64,000 nucleotides of DNA from VXYL01 sp963666465 (GTDB lineage: Bacteria > Pseudomonadota > Gammaproteobacteria > Pseudomonadales > Azotimanducaceae), in NCBI GenBank assembly GCA_963666465.1, contig OY762824.1, positions 4,588,001 through 4,652,000 on the forward strand, given 5' to 3'. Positions 8,433-17,308 of this stretch are shown here, piece by piece. Both the position numbers and the translations under genes were made by a program. Below the pieces are notes generated by a model. That model was not told the origin of the DNA, did no database searches, and saw nothing but the letters and a program-made list of their open reading frames with translations. Each line of letters starts with the position of its first letter. Position 1 is the first letter of the stretch.

Positions 8433-9578
8433 ATGAGCGACAGTTCCATCAAGACCGGCGCGTCGAAGATTGCGTGCCCAGACTTCCCGGATCCCGCATT
8501 CGTCAAGCCCCCGGCGCTGTCCCGGGCGAAGGTGGCGCTGGTCACCTCCGCCTCCCTGCATCACGAGGATGACGACGACTTTCTCACCGTCGATTCGGGC
8601 TATCGCGTGCTGCAGCGGCATCGGCGCGACATCGTGGTGGGGCATTGGAGCCCCAACTTCGATGCCAGCGGCGTCACGGCAGACCTCAACGTGGTGTTCC
8701 CCATCGACCGGCTCAAGGAGATGGCGAAGGATGGCACGGTGGGCGAGGTGTCCGACGTCCATCTCGCCTTCGCCGGCAATCAGTTCGACCTCGCCGCCAT
8801 TCGCATGGACGGCGGCCCCGCCGGGGCGGAACTGCTCAAGCAACACGAGGTGGATGTCGTTCTCCTCACCCCTGTCTGACCCCTCTGCACGCGTACGGTC
8901 AGTACGCTTGCACACATCTTCGAAGCGGCCGGGATCGCCACCGTCACCATCGGCTCGATTCGGGAACAGCTTTACGGCACCGCACCGCCGAGGGGCCTCT
9001 TCTGTGATTTCCCGCTGGGCCGTCCCCTGGGCGTCCCGGACGATGCGGCGTTCCAGCGACGGCTGATGGAAGGCGTCTTCGCCCTGCTCGAAAGCAATGC
9101 GCCCACCGTCGCGGACTACGACATCGTCATTGACGACGAGAACCCCGAAGTCCTCATGTGCCCACTGCCGGCGCGCATGGACCCCAATGCCCACCCGGCC
9201 TTGGACGAGGCCCGCGGCCTGCGCCCGGCCTACGACCGCGCCGTGAAGAGATACGGCAACCGCGCCGGCGCCGTCCGGCTGCTCGATGCCGACGCCGTTC
9301 CCGCCGCCATCGAAGCGTTCGTGCGAGTCGCGGAGGGCAAGCCGTGGAAGGAAGCCGGCATTCCGGGCATCCCGGCCCGCGTGTCGCAGGACATTCGCGG
9401 CTACTACGAGATGGCAGCGATGGAGATCGCCGGTCACACGCCCGCCGCCTGGGCAGGCTTTCGCTGGTTCCGCGATCACACCCGCACCGGCGAGGTGATC
9501 CGCGCGGCCCGAGACGCGATGCGCGATTCCGGTGCCAAAGAGCCTCTCTGGCGCTTTCTCATGCCGAGCGATTCCTGA
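8433..9578 (+). CDS. GrdB-family (glycine/sarcosine/betaine reductase B-like) selenoprotein, in-frame TGA read as Sec
   Basis: The frame from ATG 8433 runs 148 codons to TGA at 8877-8879, then stays open in the same frame to TGA 9578, giving 381 residues with codon 149 recoded. The residues around the TGA are LLTPV-U-PLCTRTV, a U-x-x-C redox motif; non-selenium relatives carry Cys there, as in TPVCPxC. Family hallmarks occur on both sides: VALVTSASLHHE, FPIDRLKEM, then IFEAAGIATVTI, CDFPLGRPLG and WRF. A SECIS-like hairpin follows the TGA. The family includes the substrate-binding selenoprotein B of clostridial reductases; the proteobacterial members have no firm reaction. A simple nonsense mutation is the alternative. 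Confidence 0.8.
8886..8912 (+). promoter_or_regulatory. Bacterial SECIS-like hairpin for Sec insertion
   Basis: TGCACGCGTAC (8886-8896) pairs with GTACGCTTGCA (8902-8912) with one mismatch, leaving a five-base loop GGTCA. Bacterial SECIS elements bound by SelB are hairpins inside the ORF, with a loop containing GU (GGUC in E. coli fdhF) some 16-37 nt past the UGA. Here the loop starts 17 nt after the UGA. It is codon-compatible with the reading frame. Confidence 0.7.
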
Positions 9579-9648
9579 CGTTCAGGCAATGGAGCCGGCC
9601 CCAAAGGCCAGGAGATCGCCGAGAGGTCAGCAGCCCGAAAACCCGCAC

Positions 9649-9984
9649 ATGGACATCCACGGATTGACAGTCGAGAGCTTTGGCATGGCCGACAACCTGA
9701 TGATGGGCGCATTGGCCGACATCGGCGCCGGCGTGCAACCGTACTTCCGCGAGGTGCTGCTGCGGATCGCCGAGTTCCTGACCGCCAAGGCGCGGGCGGA
9801 GAACCGACGAGGAAGCTGCTCGCCTCCCTCCGGGATCGCCCCGCCGCGCCGCTCCTGTCACCCCCCTCTTGGGGAGGGGGCGGGCACACCTCAACCCGAA
9901 CCCGAGGGAAGCCCCTCACCCCCACGCGCCGAACCCCTCCGCAGCGAGCGCCAAGACGCGCCCCAACCGCCCTCTCGGTGGTAG
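9649..9984 (+). CDS. Small hypothetical protein
   Basis: An ORF of 111 residues starting MDIHGLTVESFGMADN. The first 55 or so residues look protein-like, with an amphipathic stretch VQPYFREVLLRIAEFLTAKARA. The second half is proline/serine-rich and may be non-coding read-through. No domain is recognised and the ribosome-binding site is weak. The true end may lie elsewhere, or the ORF may be a gene fragment. It lies between the selenoprotein and the deacylase on the same strand. Confidence 0.3.
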   Translation: MDIHGLTVESFGMADNLMMGALADIGAGVQPYFREVLLRIAEFLTAKARAENRRGSCSPPSGIAPPRRSCHPPLGEGAGTPQPEPEGSPSPPRAEPLRSERQDAPQPPSRW

Positions 9985-10015
9985 GCTTCCGACACTCAAG
10001 CGGATGGGGTAGGCC

Positions 10016-11665
10016 ATGAGCACGCTCGCGATTCGGAATGGGCTGGTGGTGGACGGCACCGGGGCGGCGCCGATCAAGCGCGATGTCTTCGTTCGAGACG
10101 GCAAGGTGGTGCCGTCGCTTGCCGCCGCCGAGCGCACCATCGATGCCGCCGGGCAGGTCGTCAGCCCCGGCTTCATCGACATCCACACCCACTTCGATCC
10201 CCAGCTTTGCTGGGACGGGCTCGCCACGCCCTCGCTGGAGCACGGCGTGACCACTGTCGTCATCGGCAACTGCTCGCTTTCGCTGGCGCCGGTGCGACCG
10301 GGCGGCGCCGACAAGCTCATCTCCATGTTCGGCGTGATCGAGGACATCAAGAAACCCACCTTCGACGCCGCCGTGCCGTTCTGCTGGGAGACCTTCCCGG
10401 AGTACCTCGACTTCATCCGCGGCAAGCTCGGTGTCAACGTCGGCGCCTTGATCGGCCACTCCGCGGTGCGCGCCTATGTCATGGGCGCCGCCAGCCAGGA
10501 GCGCGCCGCCAACGCCGCCGAAATCGACGAGATGTGCCGCATCGTCGAGGAGGCAATGGCCGCCGGCGCGCTCGGCATCTCCAGCTCCTATCTCGACATG
10601 GACGAGAACATGCGCCCGGTGCCGAGCCGTTACGCCGAGATCGACGAGAAGCTCGCGCTCGCCAAGGCCATGGCCGGCAGCGGCCGGGGCGTGTGGCAAG
10701 TGGTCCCCTACATCGTCGATCCGGAGCAGTTGCTCGACAACATCCGCGAGCTCGGCGACATCAGCCTCGCGGCCGGCATCCCGTGCAGCCTGCAGCCGGT
10801 GCTCGGCTCCGGCGGCAGGGCATTGGACGATCAGGTTCGGGCGCTCACCGAGCAGCACGAACGCGGCGCGCGCGTCTATGGCCAGACAATGCCACGCACC
10901 TTCGACATGAACATGCGCCTGTCCGAGACCAGCATGTTGCTCTTCGGCTATCCGACATGGAAGTCGATCATGGATCTGCCGGCCGGCGAGCGAGCCGCCG
11001 AGTTCGGCGATCCGGCCAGGCGCCAGGCGCTGGTGGAGGAGATGGTCCCCCGCGAAAACAGCATCTTCGGCATTGGCCACATGCGCGTCGGCGACGTCAA
11101 GTCCAAGGAGAACGAGCAGTATCAAGGCCGCACCATCGCCGAAATCGCCGAGACCGAGGGCAAGCGCATTGGCGACGTGGTGCTCGATCTGTCGCTGCGG
11201 GACGACCTCGACACGGAGTTCCAGCTCGTCGGCGTGGTGAACGCCGATCAGGAAGCGGTGGCCCGCCTCATCGACAGTCCGCTGTGCCACTTCGGCGCTT
11301 CCGACGCCGGCGCACACATCACCCAGTTCTGCGGCACCGGCGACACCACCTACCTGCTCTCCCACTTCGTCCGCGAATCCAGCACCATGACCCTCGAGCG
11401 GGGCGTGCATCGCATGACCGGCGAGGTGGCGCGGGACTGGGGCATCAGGGACCGCGGCACGCTGGAAGACGGTCGGGCCGCAGACATCGTGATCTTCGAC
11501 GCCGACCGCGTCGCCATCACCAAGGACGAGTTCGTCGACGACTTCCCCGGCGAAGCGCGGCGCTATGTCCGCCGCGCCGAAGGCTTCCACCACGTGCTGG
11601 TGAACGGCGAAGTGGTATATGGCAGCGAAGGCTATACCTCGGCGAGGCCCGGCACGATTGTCTGA
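10016..11665 (+). CDS. N-acyl-D-amino-acid deacylase-family amidohydrolase
   Basis: A 549-residue metal-dependent hydrolase. The N-terminal beta-sandwich strand IRNGLVVDGTGAAP is followed by the metal-binding FIDIHTHFDPQL (HxH), GVTTVVIGNCSLSLAP, a conserved GHSAVRAYVMG, and the C-terminal SDAGAHITQFCGTGD with a metal or catalytic Asp. The tail RAADIVIFDADRV is typical of amidohydrolases. This branch (COG3653) removes acyl groups from N-acyl-D-amino acids; the exact side chain preferred cannot be told. The stop overlaps or nearly abuts the carbonic anhydrase gene, suggesting co-transcription. Confidence 0.85.
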   Translation: MSTLAIRNGLVVDGTGAAPIKRDVFVRDGKVVPSLAAAERTIDAAGQVVSPGFIDIHTHFDPQLCWDGLATPSLEHGVTTVVIGNCSLSLAPVRPGGADKLISMFGVIEDIKKPTFDAAVPFCWETFPEYLDFIRGKLGVNVGALIGHSAVRAYVMGAASQERAANAAEIDEMCRIVEEAMAAGALGISSSYLDMDENMRPVPSRYAEIDEKLALAKAMAGSGRGVWQVVPYIVDPEQLLDNIRELGDISLAAGIPCSLQPVLGSGGRALDDQVRALTEQHERGARVYGQTMPRTFDMNMRLSETSMLLFGYPTWKSIMDLPAGERAAEFGDPARRQALVEEMVPRENSIFGIGHMRVGDVKSKENEQYQGRTIAEIAETEGKRIGDVVLDLSLRDDLDTEFQLVGVVNADQEAVARLIDSPLCHFGASDAGAHITQFCGTGDTTYLLSHFVRESSTMTLERGVHRMTGEVARDWGIRDRGTLEDGRAADIVIFDADRVAITKDEFVDDFPGEARRYVRRAEGFHHVLVNGEVVYGSEGYTSARPGTIV

Positions 11666-12227
11666 CAGCAAGGCGGCCAGCGACGCCGGCCAAGGCTCGT
11701 TTCGCGACCACTGCCTCGCCGCCGCCGAGCGCTACGCGGACGGATTCGCCCACGGTGACCTTGCCTCCGCCCCCGCGCGGCGGGCGGCGATCGTCACCTG
11801 CATGGACGCGCGCGTGGAGACCGGTCGCCTCCTGGGCCTGGCCGAAGGCGACGTGCATGTGATTCGCAATGCCGGCGGCGTCGTCACCGACGACGTGCTC
11901 CGCTCCCTCACCATCTCGCAGCGCTTGCTTGGCACCCGGGAGATCGTGGTAATCCAGCACACCGGCTGCGGCATGATGACCTTCCGCGACGACGATCTGA
12001 AAGACGAGATCGAGGCCGAAACGGGCCTCCGCCCCGCCTTCGCGATGGAGGCATTCGCCGACCTCGAAGCCAGCGTGCGCCAGTCCCTGCGACGCATCCA
12101 CGCCTGCCCGTTCCTGCCAATCCGCGACCAAACCTGCGGCTTCATCTACGACGTCAAGACCGGACGCCTGGTCGAAGTCCCTCCCCTGCCCCCTGCCCGC
12201 CAGGCACGTGCGATGAGGATTGCGTGA
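11619..12227 (+). CDS. Beta-class carbonic anhydrase
   Basis: The 202-residue ORF carries the beta-CA zinc site: Cys and the Asp-Arg dyad in CMDAR, and His and Cys in QHTGCGMM, with VIRNAGG between. The fold core runs from SFRDHCLAAAERYADGF to the C-terminal YDVKTGRLVEV. It would interconvert CO2 and bicarbonate. The ATG at 11619 overlaps the deacylase by 47 nt. A TTG at 11658, which overlaps the deacylase stop, could be the real start because residues 1-13 are not family-like. The gene ends just before the 90-bp repeat array. Confidence 0.85.
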   Translation: MAAKAIPRRGPARLSDSKAASDAGQGSFRDHCLAAAERYADGFAHGDLASAPARRAAIVTCMDARVETGRLLGLAEGDVHVIRNAGGVVTDDVLRSLTISQRLLGTREIVVIQHTGCGMMTFRDDDLKDEIEAETGLRPAFAMEAFADLEASVRQSLRRIHACPFLPIRDQTCGFIYDVKTGRLVEVPPLPPARQARAMRIA

Positions 12228-12245
12228 CGCCGCCGAGCTCGGCTA

Positions 12246-12605
12246 GGAGCCTTCAGCCGGGGAAGCATCCCCGACCGCCGACGCGCAGGGAAGTGCCGGC
12301 AATTCCCCCATCGCCGGGGGCGTGCTTCCATGCAGGGAGCCTTCAGCCGGGGAAGCATCCCCGACCGCCGACGCGCAGGGAAGTGCCGGCAATTCCCCCA
12401 TCGCCGGGGGCGTGCTTCCATGCAGGGAGCCTTCAGCCGGGGAAGCGTCCCCGACCGCCGACGCGCAGGGAAGTGCCGGCAATTCCCCCATCGCCGGGGG
12501 CGTGCTTCCATGCAGGGAGCCTTCAGCCGGGGAAGCATCCCCGACCGCCGACGCGCAGGGAAGTGCCGGCAATTCCCCCATCGCTGGGGGCGTGCTTCCA
12601 TGCAA
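12246..12605. repeat. Tandem array, 4 x 90 bp
   Basis: Four almost identical units start at 12246, 12336, 12426 and 12516. Each holds three small palindromes: GGGGAAGCATCCCC, GGGAAGTGCCGGCAATTCCC and CCCCCATCGCCGGGGG. There are no unique spacers, so it is not CRISPR. The period is 30 codons, so several frames stay open through it on both strands; none looks like a real gene. A sister array is at 26950-27483. Confidence 0.9.
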
Positions 12606-12709
12606 GGTAAGCGCTGTAGAAAACTGTCGAGTTGGAGAACGGTTACGCACTTCCCTTCGCAGTTTTCGCGCCAGCGAAAACTGCCTTAAGTGCCGCGAAG
12701 CGGCGCTAG
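12606..12709. repeat. Conserved tail of the tandem array
   Basis: This begins GGTAAGCGCTGTAGAAAA, contains an 11-bp hairpin (GCAGTTTTCGC at 12659-12669 with its complement at 12674-12684), then CTTAAG, and ends GCGGCGCTAG. The same sequence follows the second array at 27484. The final CTAG gives the stop codon of the NTF2-like gene. Confidence 0.65.
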
Positions 12710-13089
12710 CCGGCGCCCAGGTAGCTTGAGCGGAACTGGATGCCCCAATGGTTGTCTTGGCGGGTCGCTATCCAGAAGGTGTCGAAGCTGTTGTACACCT
12801 CGCCGGATTCGCGGCGGCGGTTCATCTTGATCACGAGATGCACCTTGTCGGTTCCCACCTGCACGGCCTCGATGGCGCCGATTTCCGTGTGGTGCCAGCC
12901 CTCTCGTTGGAGGTGGGGCTCGCCACGGCGGCTTCTGGCGGCGAAGTCGGCGGCGCTTTCGATGCGGGTGAAGTCGTTGGTGAGTCGGATGTGCGGGTAG
13001 TTGAGCGATGCAGCCAGGCGTTCGTGGTCCTGGGCGTTGAACGCATGGATGAACTCTTGCACAGCGGCGATGCCGTCTTGGGCGCTCAT
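12706..13089 (-). CDS. NTF2/SnoaL-like small protein
   Basis: A 127-residue protein starting MSAQDGIAAVQEFIHAFNAQDHERLAASLNYPH, with GGAGG 9 nt before the ATG. The pattern of helix pair, RLTNDFTRIES, then strands HTEIGAIEAV, VHLVIKMNRR, YNSFDTFWIATR and NHWGIQFRSSY fits a cone-shaped NTF2-like fold of the DUF4440 kind. Such proteins may bind small ligands or be enzymes; no catalytic residues are evident. The C-terminus lies against the array tail, which provides the TAG. Confidence 0.65.
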   Translation of the reverse strand: MSAQDGIAAVQEFIHAFNAQDHERLAASLNYPHIRLTNDFTRIESAADFAARSRRGEPHLQREGWHHTEIGAIEAVQVGTDKVHLVIKMNRRRESGEVYNSFDTFWIATRQDNHWGIQFRSSYLGAG

Positions 13090-13213
13090 GGGAAGTTGCC
13101 TCCGTTTCGGGGTCGTGTGGAGTCTGCCGGGGAGCGCGCCTGAATGCACGGGTGGCCGCCGCAGAGCGGTGCGCGTGCTTTAATCAAGGCCCGTCATTGG
13201 GGGGGATTTCGGG

Positions 13214-14618
13214 ATGGCGGAACGACCTTTCGATCGACGCGGGGCGCCACCCGTTCGGCGCGGGACTTCGCGGGCGCCGCTGCGGTGCCTGCTTCTGCTC
13301 GGTGCGGCACTTTTGGCGCCGGCGGCGTGGGCCACCGATGCCGAGACGCAGTTCATCGTCAACACCTTCTCCTTCCTCGTCTGGGGCACGCTGGTGATGT
13401 GGATGTGCGCCGGTTTCACCATGCTGGAAGCCGGTTCGGTGCGCACCAAGAACGCCTCGGTGATTTGCCTGAAGAACGTCGGGCTCTACTCTTCCATTGC
13501 CGGGATCATGTACTACCTGATCGGCTACAACCTGATGTACACCGATGTGGGCAGCTTCATCGGCTCGTTCCAGTTCTTCCACACACCCAGCGCGGCGGAG
13601 CAGACGCTGCTCGACGGCGGCGGTGCGGCGGAGACAATCGAATCCGGCTATTCGAGCGGCTCCAACTGGTTCTTCCAGATGGTGTTCGTGGCCACCACCG
13701 CGTCGATCATCTCCGGCACGCTGGCGGAGCGGGTGCGGCTGTGGTCTTTCCTGGCCTTCACGGCCGTGCTCACGGCCGTCATCTACCCCGTGGTGGGGGC
13801 GTGGATCTGGGGCGAAGGCTGGCTCTTCCAGCTCGGCTTCCAAGACTTCGCCGGTTCCACCGTCGTCCACTCGACGGGCGGCTGGGCGGCGCTGGTGGGT
13901 GCCATCATGGTGGGGCCGCGGCGGCACAAATACCGTGCCGACGGCTCGATTCGCACCACGCCACCTTCCAACGTGCCCATCGTCACCTTGGGGCGTCTTC
14001 ATCCTCTGGCTCGGCTGGTTCGGCTTCAACGGCGGATCGCAGCTCGCCCTTGGCAGTGCTGCGAACGCGGTGGCCATGTCCAACGTGCTGGTGAACACCA
14101 ATCTGGCTGCGGCTGGCGGCGTGATTGCGGCGCTGAGTGTGTCGCAGATGCTGTTTGGACGGGTGGATCTGCTGGCGACGCTGAACGGCGCCATCGCTGG
14201 CCTGGTTTCCATCACGGCAGGGCCAGACATCGTCGATCACTACTGGGCCATCATCATCGGCGCGGTAGGCGGCGTGCTCTGCTCGGTGAGCATGAAGCTG
14301 CTCGAACAGTGGCGCGTGGACGACGTGGTGGGGGCCATCTCCGGCCACTTGGTGGCGGGCATCTGGGGCACCCTGGCAGCCTGCATCGCCGCCGGTGCGA
14401 GCTTCGTGCCGCAACTCGTCGGCATCGTCGCCATCGGCGTCTTCGTCAGCGCGGCTTCCTTCATCGTCTGGTTCACCATCGGCAAGACCATTGGCCTTCG
14501 GGTCACGGACACCGTCGAGGCGATGGGGCAGGACGTTGCGGAACTCAAGATCGAGGCATATCCCGAGTTCGTGCTGATGCCGGATCAGGAAGACACCGAG
14601 GAGATTGGGAAAGCGTAG
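13214..14618 (+). pseudogene. amt: Ammonium transporter (Amt family), frameshifted
   Basis: It starts at ATG 13214 with a signal peptide (LLLLGAALLAPAAWA), then ETQFIVNTFSFLVWGTLVMWMCAGF and further Amt helices, including GGWAALVGAIMVGPR. At about 13990 the frame shifts: TTGGGGCGTC has one G more than needed for V-T-L-G-V-F-I-L-W. The rest, GWFGFNGGSQLALGS through GHLVAGIWGTLAA, continues in the second frame to 14618. Rejoined it is a full transporter of about 467 residues. The extra G is in a homopolymer, so a sequencing error is possible. Function would be ammonium uptake. Confidence 0.85.
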
Positions 14619-14633
14619 GCGCGACGCCTTGCG

Positions 14634-14719
14634 ACTCGATCAGGGGTTGGCTGGCGGGCTCTGATCGAGTGCATGGGCGCGGCATCCTCCACTCCGAAGA
14701 GGCCAGGAGGCTCTTCGGA
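14634..14719 (+). terminator. Two hairpins after the ammonium transporter gene
   Basis: ACTCGATCAG (14634-14643) pairs exactly with CTGATCGAGT (14661-14670). A second 9-bp stem, TCCGAAGAG/CTCTTCGGA, lies at 14693-14719. There is no T-tract, so a terminator role is inference from position between convergent genes. Confidence 0.4.
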
Positions 14720-14748
14720 ACGCGAGGGTGCCTCCCTCCAAGCCGTGA

Positions 14749-14827
14749 CTAGCGCCACAAGAACCGTTGCCTTTCGACAACGCTTCTTGCCCCAGCTTGC
14801 GCCGTCCGAAGTCCGACAGGCTGCTAG
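14749..14827 (-). repeat. CTAG-bounded hairpin element, copy E (internal deletion)
   Basis: This inverted copy keeps both CTAG ends but lacks most of the middle; the hairpin reads CGTTGCC-TTTC-GACAACG. Its right CTAG (14824-14827) contains the TAG stop of glmM. Confidence 0.7.
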
Positions 14828-16164
14828 CCAGCGGCGGCGCGGACGGCGGCGGCCAGGCGGTTGGCGTGGGCCTTTACTTCGGCTGCGTCTTCGCCCTCTA
14901 CCGTCACGCGGATTACGGGCTCCGTGCCACTCGGGCGGATGAGGATGCGGCTGCGGGAGGCGAGGTCGCGTTCGATGTTGGCGGCTGCGCGGCGCACGGC
15001 GGTGCAGGCGCAGGCGGCGTTCGGGTTGTTGACCTGCACGTTCACCGTGGTCTGTGGGAGCTTGGTGACGCCGCGGCGCAACTCCGCCAGAGACTTGCCG
15101 GACTCCACCATCGCCATCAGGGCCTGCAGCGCCGCGACGATGCCGTCGCCGGTGGTGGCGAGTTCGAGGCAGATGATGTGGCCGGAGGACTCGCCGCCGA
15201 GTTGCCAGTCGCGTTGGCGCAGGCCGTCTAGCACATGGCGGTCGCCCACCGCGGTGCGGGCAAAGGGAATGCCGCACCCGGTCAAGGCGCGTTCGACACC
15301 CAGATTGGTCATGACCGTGCCAACGACGCCCCCCCTGAGACGACCCCGGGCCTGCCAGTTCGAGGCGATGACGAAGAGCAGCTCGTCGCCATCCACCACG
15401 TTGCCGTTCGCGTCCGCCATTACCACGCGGTCGCCGTCGCCGTCGAAGGCGATGCCGGCGTCGGCACCCACTTCCTTCACCTTGGCCGCCATCGCCGCTG
15501 GGTGGGTGGAGCCGCAGCCGTCGTTGATGTTGGTTCCGTTCGGAGACGCCCCGGTCACGGTGACATCTGCGCCGAGCTCCGAGAAGACCCCCGGCGCGAC
15601 GGCATAGGTGGCGCCGTGGGCGCAGTCGAGCACGAGCTTGAGGCCCTTGAGGTGCGCGCCTCGATCCGTGGTGCTCTTGCAGTATTCGATGTAGCGCCCG
15701 CGGGCGTCCTCCACCCGGAAGGCACGGCCGAGTTCGTTGGAACGCACCGAAACCAGCGCGTTGCCGAGATGCTCCTCGATGGCGAGTTCCACATCGTCGC
15801 CGAGCTTGTTGCCGCCGGCGTCGAAGAACTTGATGCCGTTGTCGTCGTAGGGGTTGTGGGAGGCACTGATGACGATGCCGGCGTCTGCGCCCAGCGTGCG
15901 GGTGAGGTAGGCCACCGCCGGGGTCGGGATGGGGCTCAGGAGGCCCACATCCACACCGGCGGCGGAAAGCCCCGCCTCCAAGGCCGACTCGAACATGTAT
16001 CCGGAGATGCGGGTGTCCTTGCCGATCACCACCATGCGCGAACCGCCGGAGGCGAGCACGCGCCCCACAGCCCAACCCAGGTGCAGGCAGAAGTCCGGCG
16101 TGATGGGCGCGTCACCCACCCGGCCACGAATGCCGTCGGTGCCGAAGTAGCGCCGCCCGTTCAT
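14824..16164 (-). CDS. glmM: Phosphoglucosamine mutase
   Basis: A 446-residue protein, the normal GlmM length. It starts MNGRRYFGTDGIRGRVG. The phospho-serine loop ISASHNP puts the active Ser at residue 102, as in E. coli. The metal loop FDGDGDR and the sugar-binding GEQSGH-type loop (here GESSGHIIC) are present, as is the C-terminal phosphate loop RPSGTEPVIRV. It converts glucosamine-6-phosphate to glucosamine-1-phosphate for UDP-GlcNAc synthesis. AAGGCGG precedes the ATG. The stop codon sits in a repeat end. Confidence 0.95.
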   Translation of the reverse strand: MNGRRYFGTDGIRGRVGDAPITPDFCLHLGWAVGRVLASGGSRMVVIGKDTRISGYMFESALEAGLSAAGVDVGLLSPIPTPAVAYLTRTLGADAGIVISASHNPYDDNGIKFFDAGGNKLGDDVELAIEEHLGNALVSVRSNELGRAFRVEDARGRYIEYCKSTTDRGAHLKGLKLVLDCAHGATYAVAPGVFSELGADVTVTGASPNGTNINDGCGSTHPAAMAAKVKEVGADAGIAFDGDGDRVVMADANGNVVDGDELLFVIASNWQARGRLRGGVVGTVMTNLGVERALTGCGIPFARTAVGDRHVLDGLRQRDWQLGGESSGHIICLELATTGDGIVAALQALMAMVESGKSLAELRRGVTKLPQTTVNVQVNNPNAACACTAVRRAAANIERDLASRSRILIRPSGTEPVIRVTVEGEDAAEVKAHANRLAAAVRAAAG

Positions 16165-16200
16165 GGTCCGCCTTGGTCGGTGTCGGGAATCGTCCTCGCC

Positions 16201-16959
16201 CTAGAAATGCGACACGCCCCCGTCCACGGCGATGGTGTCGCCGGTGTGATAGGAGCTCTCGTCGCTGGCGAAATAGACGGCGATGGCGCGGAAGTCCTCC
16301 GGCTGCCCCCAACGCCGTTGCGGGATGCGCTTGATGACCTTGGTCTGGAACGCTTCGGTGGCGAAGGCGCGCTCGGTCATGGCCGTTTCGATCCAGCCCG
16401 GAATGATGGCGTTGGCGCGAATGCCGTAGCGTGCCTGCCCCACCGAGAGCGACTGAATGAGGGCGATGACGCCAGCCTTGGTGGCGGAATAGTGCTCGCT
16501 GCCGGCCGCGCCGAAGCGCGCCGTGCCGCTGCTGGTGACGACGAGCGAGCCGCCGCGCCCCGTGGACTTCATGTGCTTGACCGCCTCCCGGAAAGTGAAC
16601 ATCACGCCGTCCATGTTCACCCTGAAGACGCGATGCCACTCGTCCGGCGTCATGGCGTCGAATTGCGCGCCGCCGCCACCCACCCCGGCGTTGGCGAAGC
16701 AGGAGTCCACCTGGCCGAAGATGTCGAGGGTCTGGGCGAAGGAATCCACCACTTCCTGCTCGTTGCTGACATCGCAGCGGATGGCCGCCACCTCGCCGCC
16801 ATAGCTTTCGATGCGTTCCTTGGCGGCGGCGTTCTTGTCCTCGTTCGTGCCCCATATGCAGACGCCGGCGCCGTGTTCGGCAAGCCCCTCCGCAAAGCCG
16901 AGGCCAATGCCGCCATTGCCCCCGGTCACCAACGTCACCTTGCCGCTCAGATCGAACAT
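16201..16959 (-). CDS. Short-chain dehydrogenase/reductase
   Basis: A 252-residue classical SDR beginning MFDLSGKVTLVTGG, with AAAAGGGA before the ATG. It has the cofactor loop TGGNGGIG, the NAG motif (FANAGVG), catalytic Ser in VVTSSGTARFG, YSATK (Tyr and Lys), and the C-terminal IAVDGGVSHF. It would oxidise or reduce an alcohol/ketone with NAD(P)(H); the substrate is unknown. It is followed 36 nt later by glmM on the same strand, probably by chance rather than pathway. Confidence 0.85.
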   Translation of the reverse strand: MFDLSGKVTLVTGGNGGIGLGFAEGLAEHGAGVCIWGTNEDKNAAAKERIESYGGEVAAIRCDVSNEQEVVDSFAQTLDIFGQVDSCFANAGVGGGGAQFDAMTPDEWHRVFRVNMDGVMFTFREAVKHMKSTGRGGSLVVTSSGTARFGAAGSEHYSATKAGVIALIQSLSVGQARYGIRANAIIPGWIETAMTERAFATEAFQTKVIKRIPQRRWGQPEDFRAIAVYFASDESSYHTGDTIAVDGGVSHF

Positions 16960-17043
16960 TCCCTTTTCTCCCCTCCAGAACCGGTGGCGATCATACGCGA
17001 ATGCCGCCCCTCTCCGTCGCATGGGCATCGCCAACCCATGTGC

Positions 17044-17308
17044 TCACGTCCTAGGCTCACGCGCTCGCCTTCCGGAAGAACGGAACTCCTTCGGATGTTC
17101 CTGCAAACGCCCACCGCCGTGCAGGATGGCTTGCCGATACCCGTTCAAGTCGTGAAACACGTCGCTTTTCAGGTCGTTCTTGGTCAAGCCGCATTCGCGC
17201 GCAATCAGTCCTCGATGGTGGTCCTCACCTCACCAACGCGGCGTTTACCTGCGTCAAGTAACCGTAAGTGTCCACGACTTCTTCATGGAACTCGCGCAAC
17301 GCCTTCAT
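17044..17308 (-). pseudogene. Short unknown gene with an apparent frameshift
   Basis: An ATG at 17308 has a good GGAGGT 7 nt upstream and reads MKALREFHEEVVDTYGYLTQVNAALVR before a stop at about 17228. One frame over, the sequence continues plausibly as GLIARECGLTKNDLKSDVFHDLNGYRQAILHGGG to a stop at 17044. Together it would be about 88 residues. No family is recognised. The remaining 16960-17635 sequence shows nothing else convincing. Confidence 0.35.

Noticed and set aside
8877..8879. TGA as an ordinary stop giving two separate genes
   Set aside because: The downstream part has no plausible start for 62 codons, stays in the same frame, completes the same family, and a SECIS-like hairpin is present.
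12246..12605. Possible CRISPR array
   Set aside because: The units are 90 bp and contiguous, with no unique spacers and no cas genes nearby.
12322..12729. Long open frames through the tandem arrays on both strands
   Set aside because: They exist because the repeat lacks stops; the products are low-complexity and change identity with frame.
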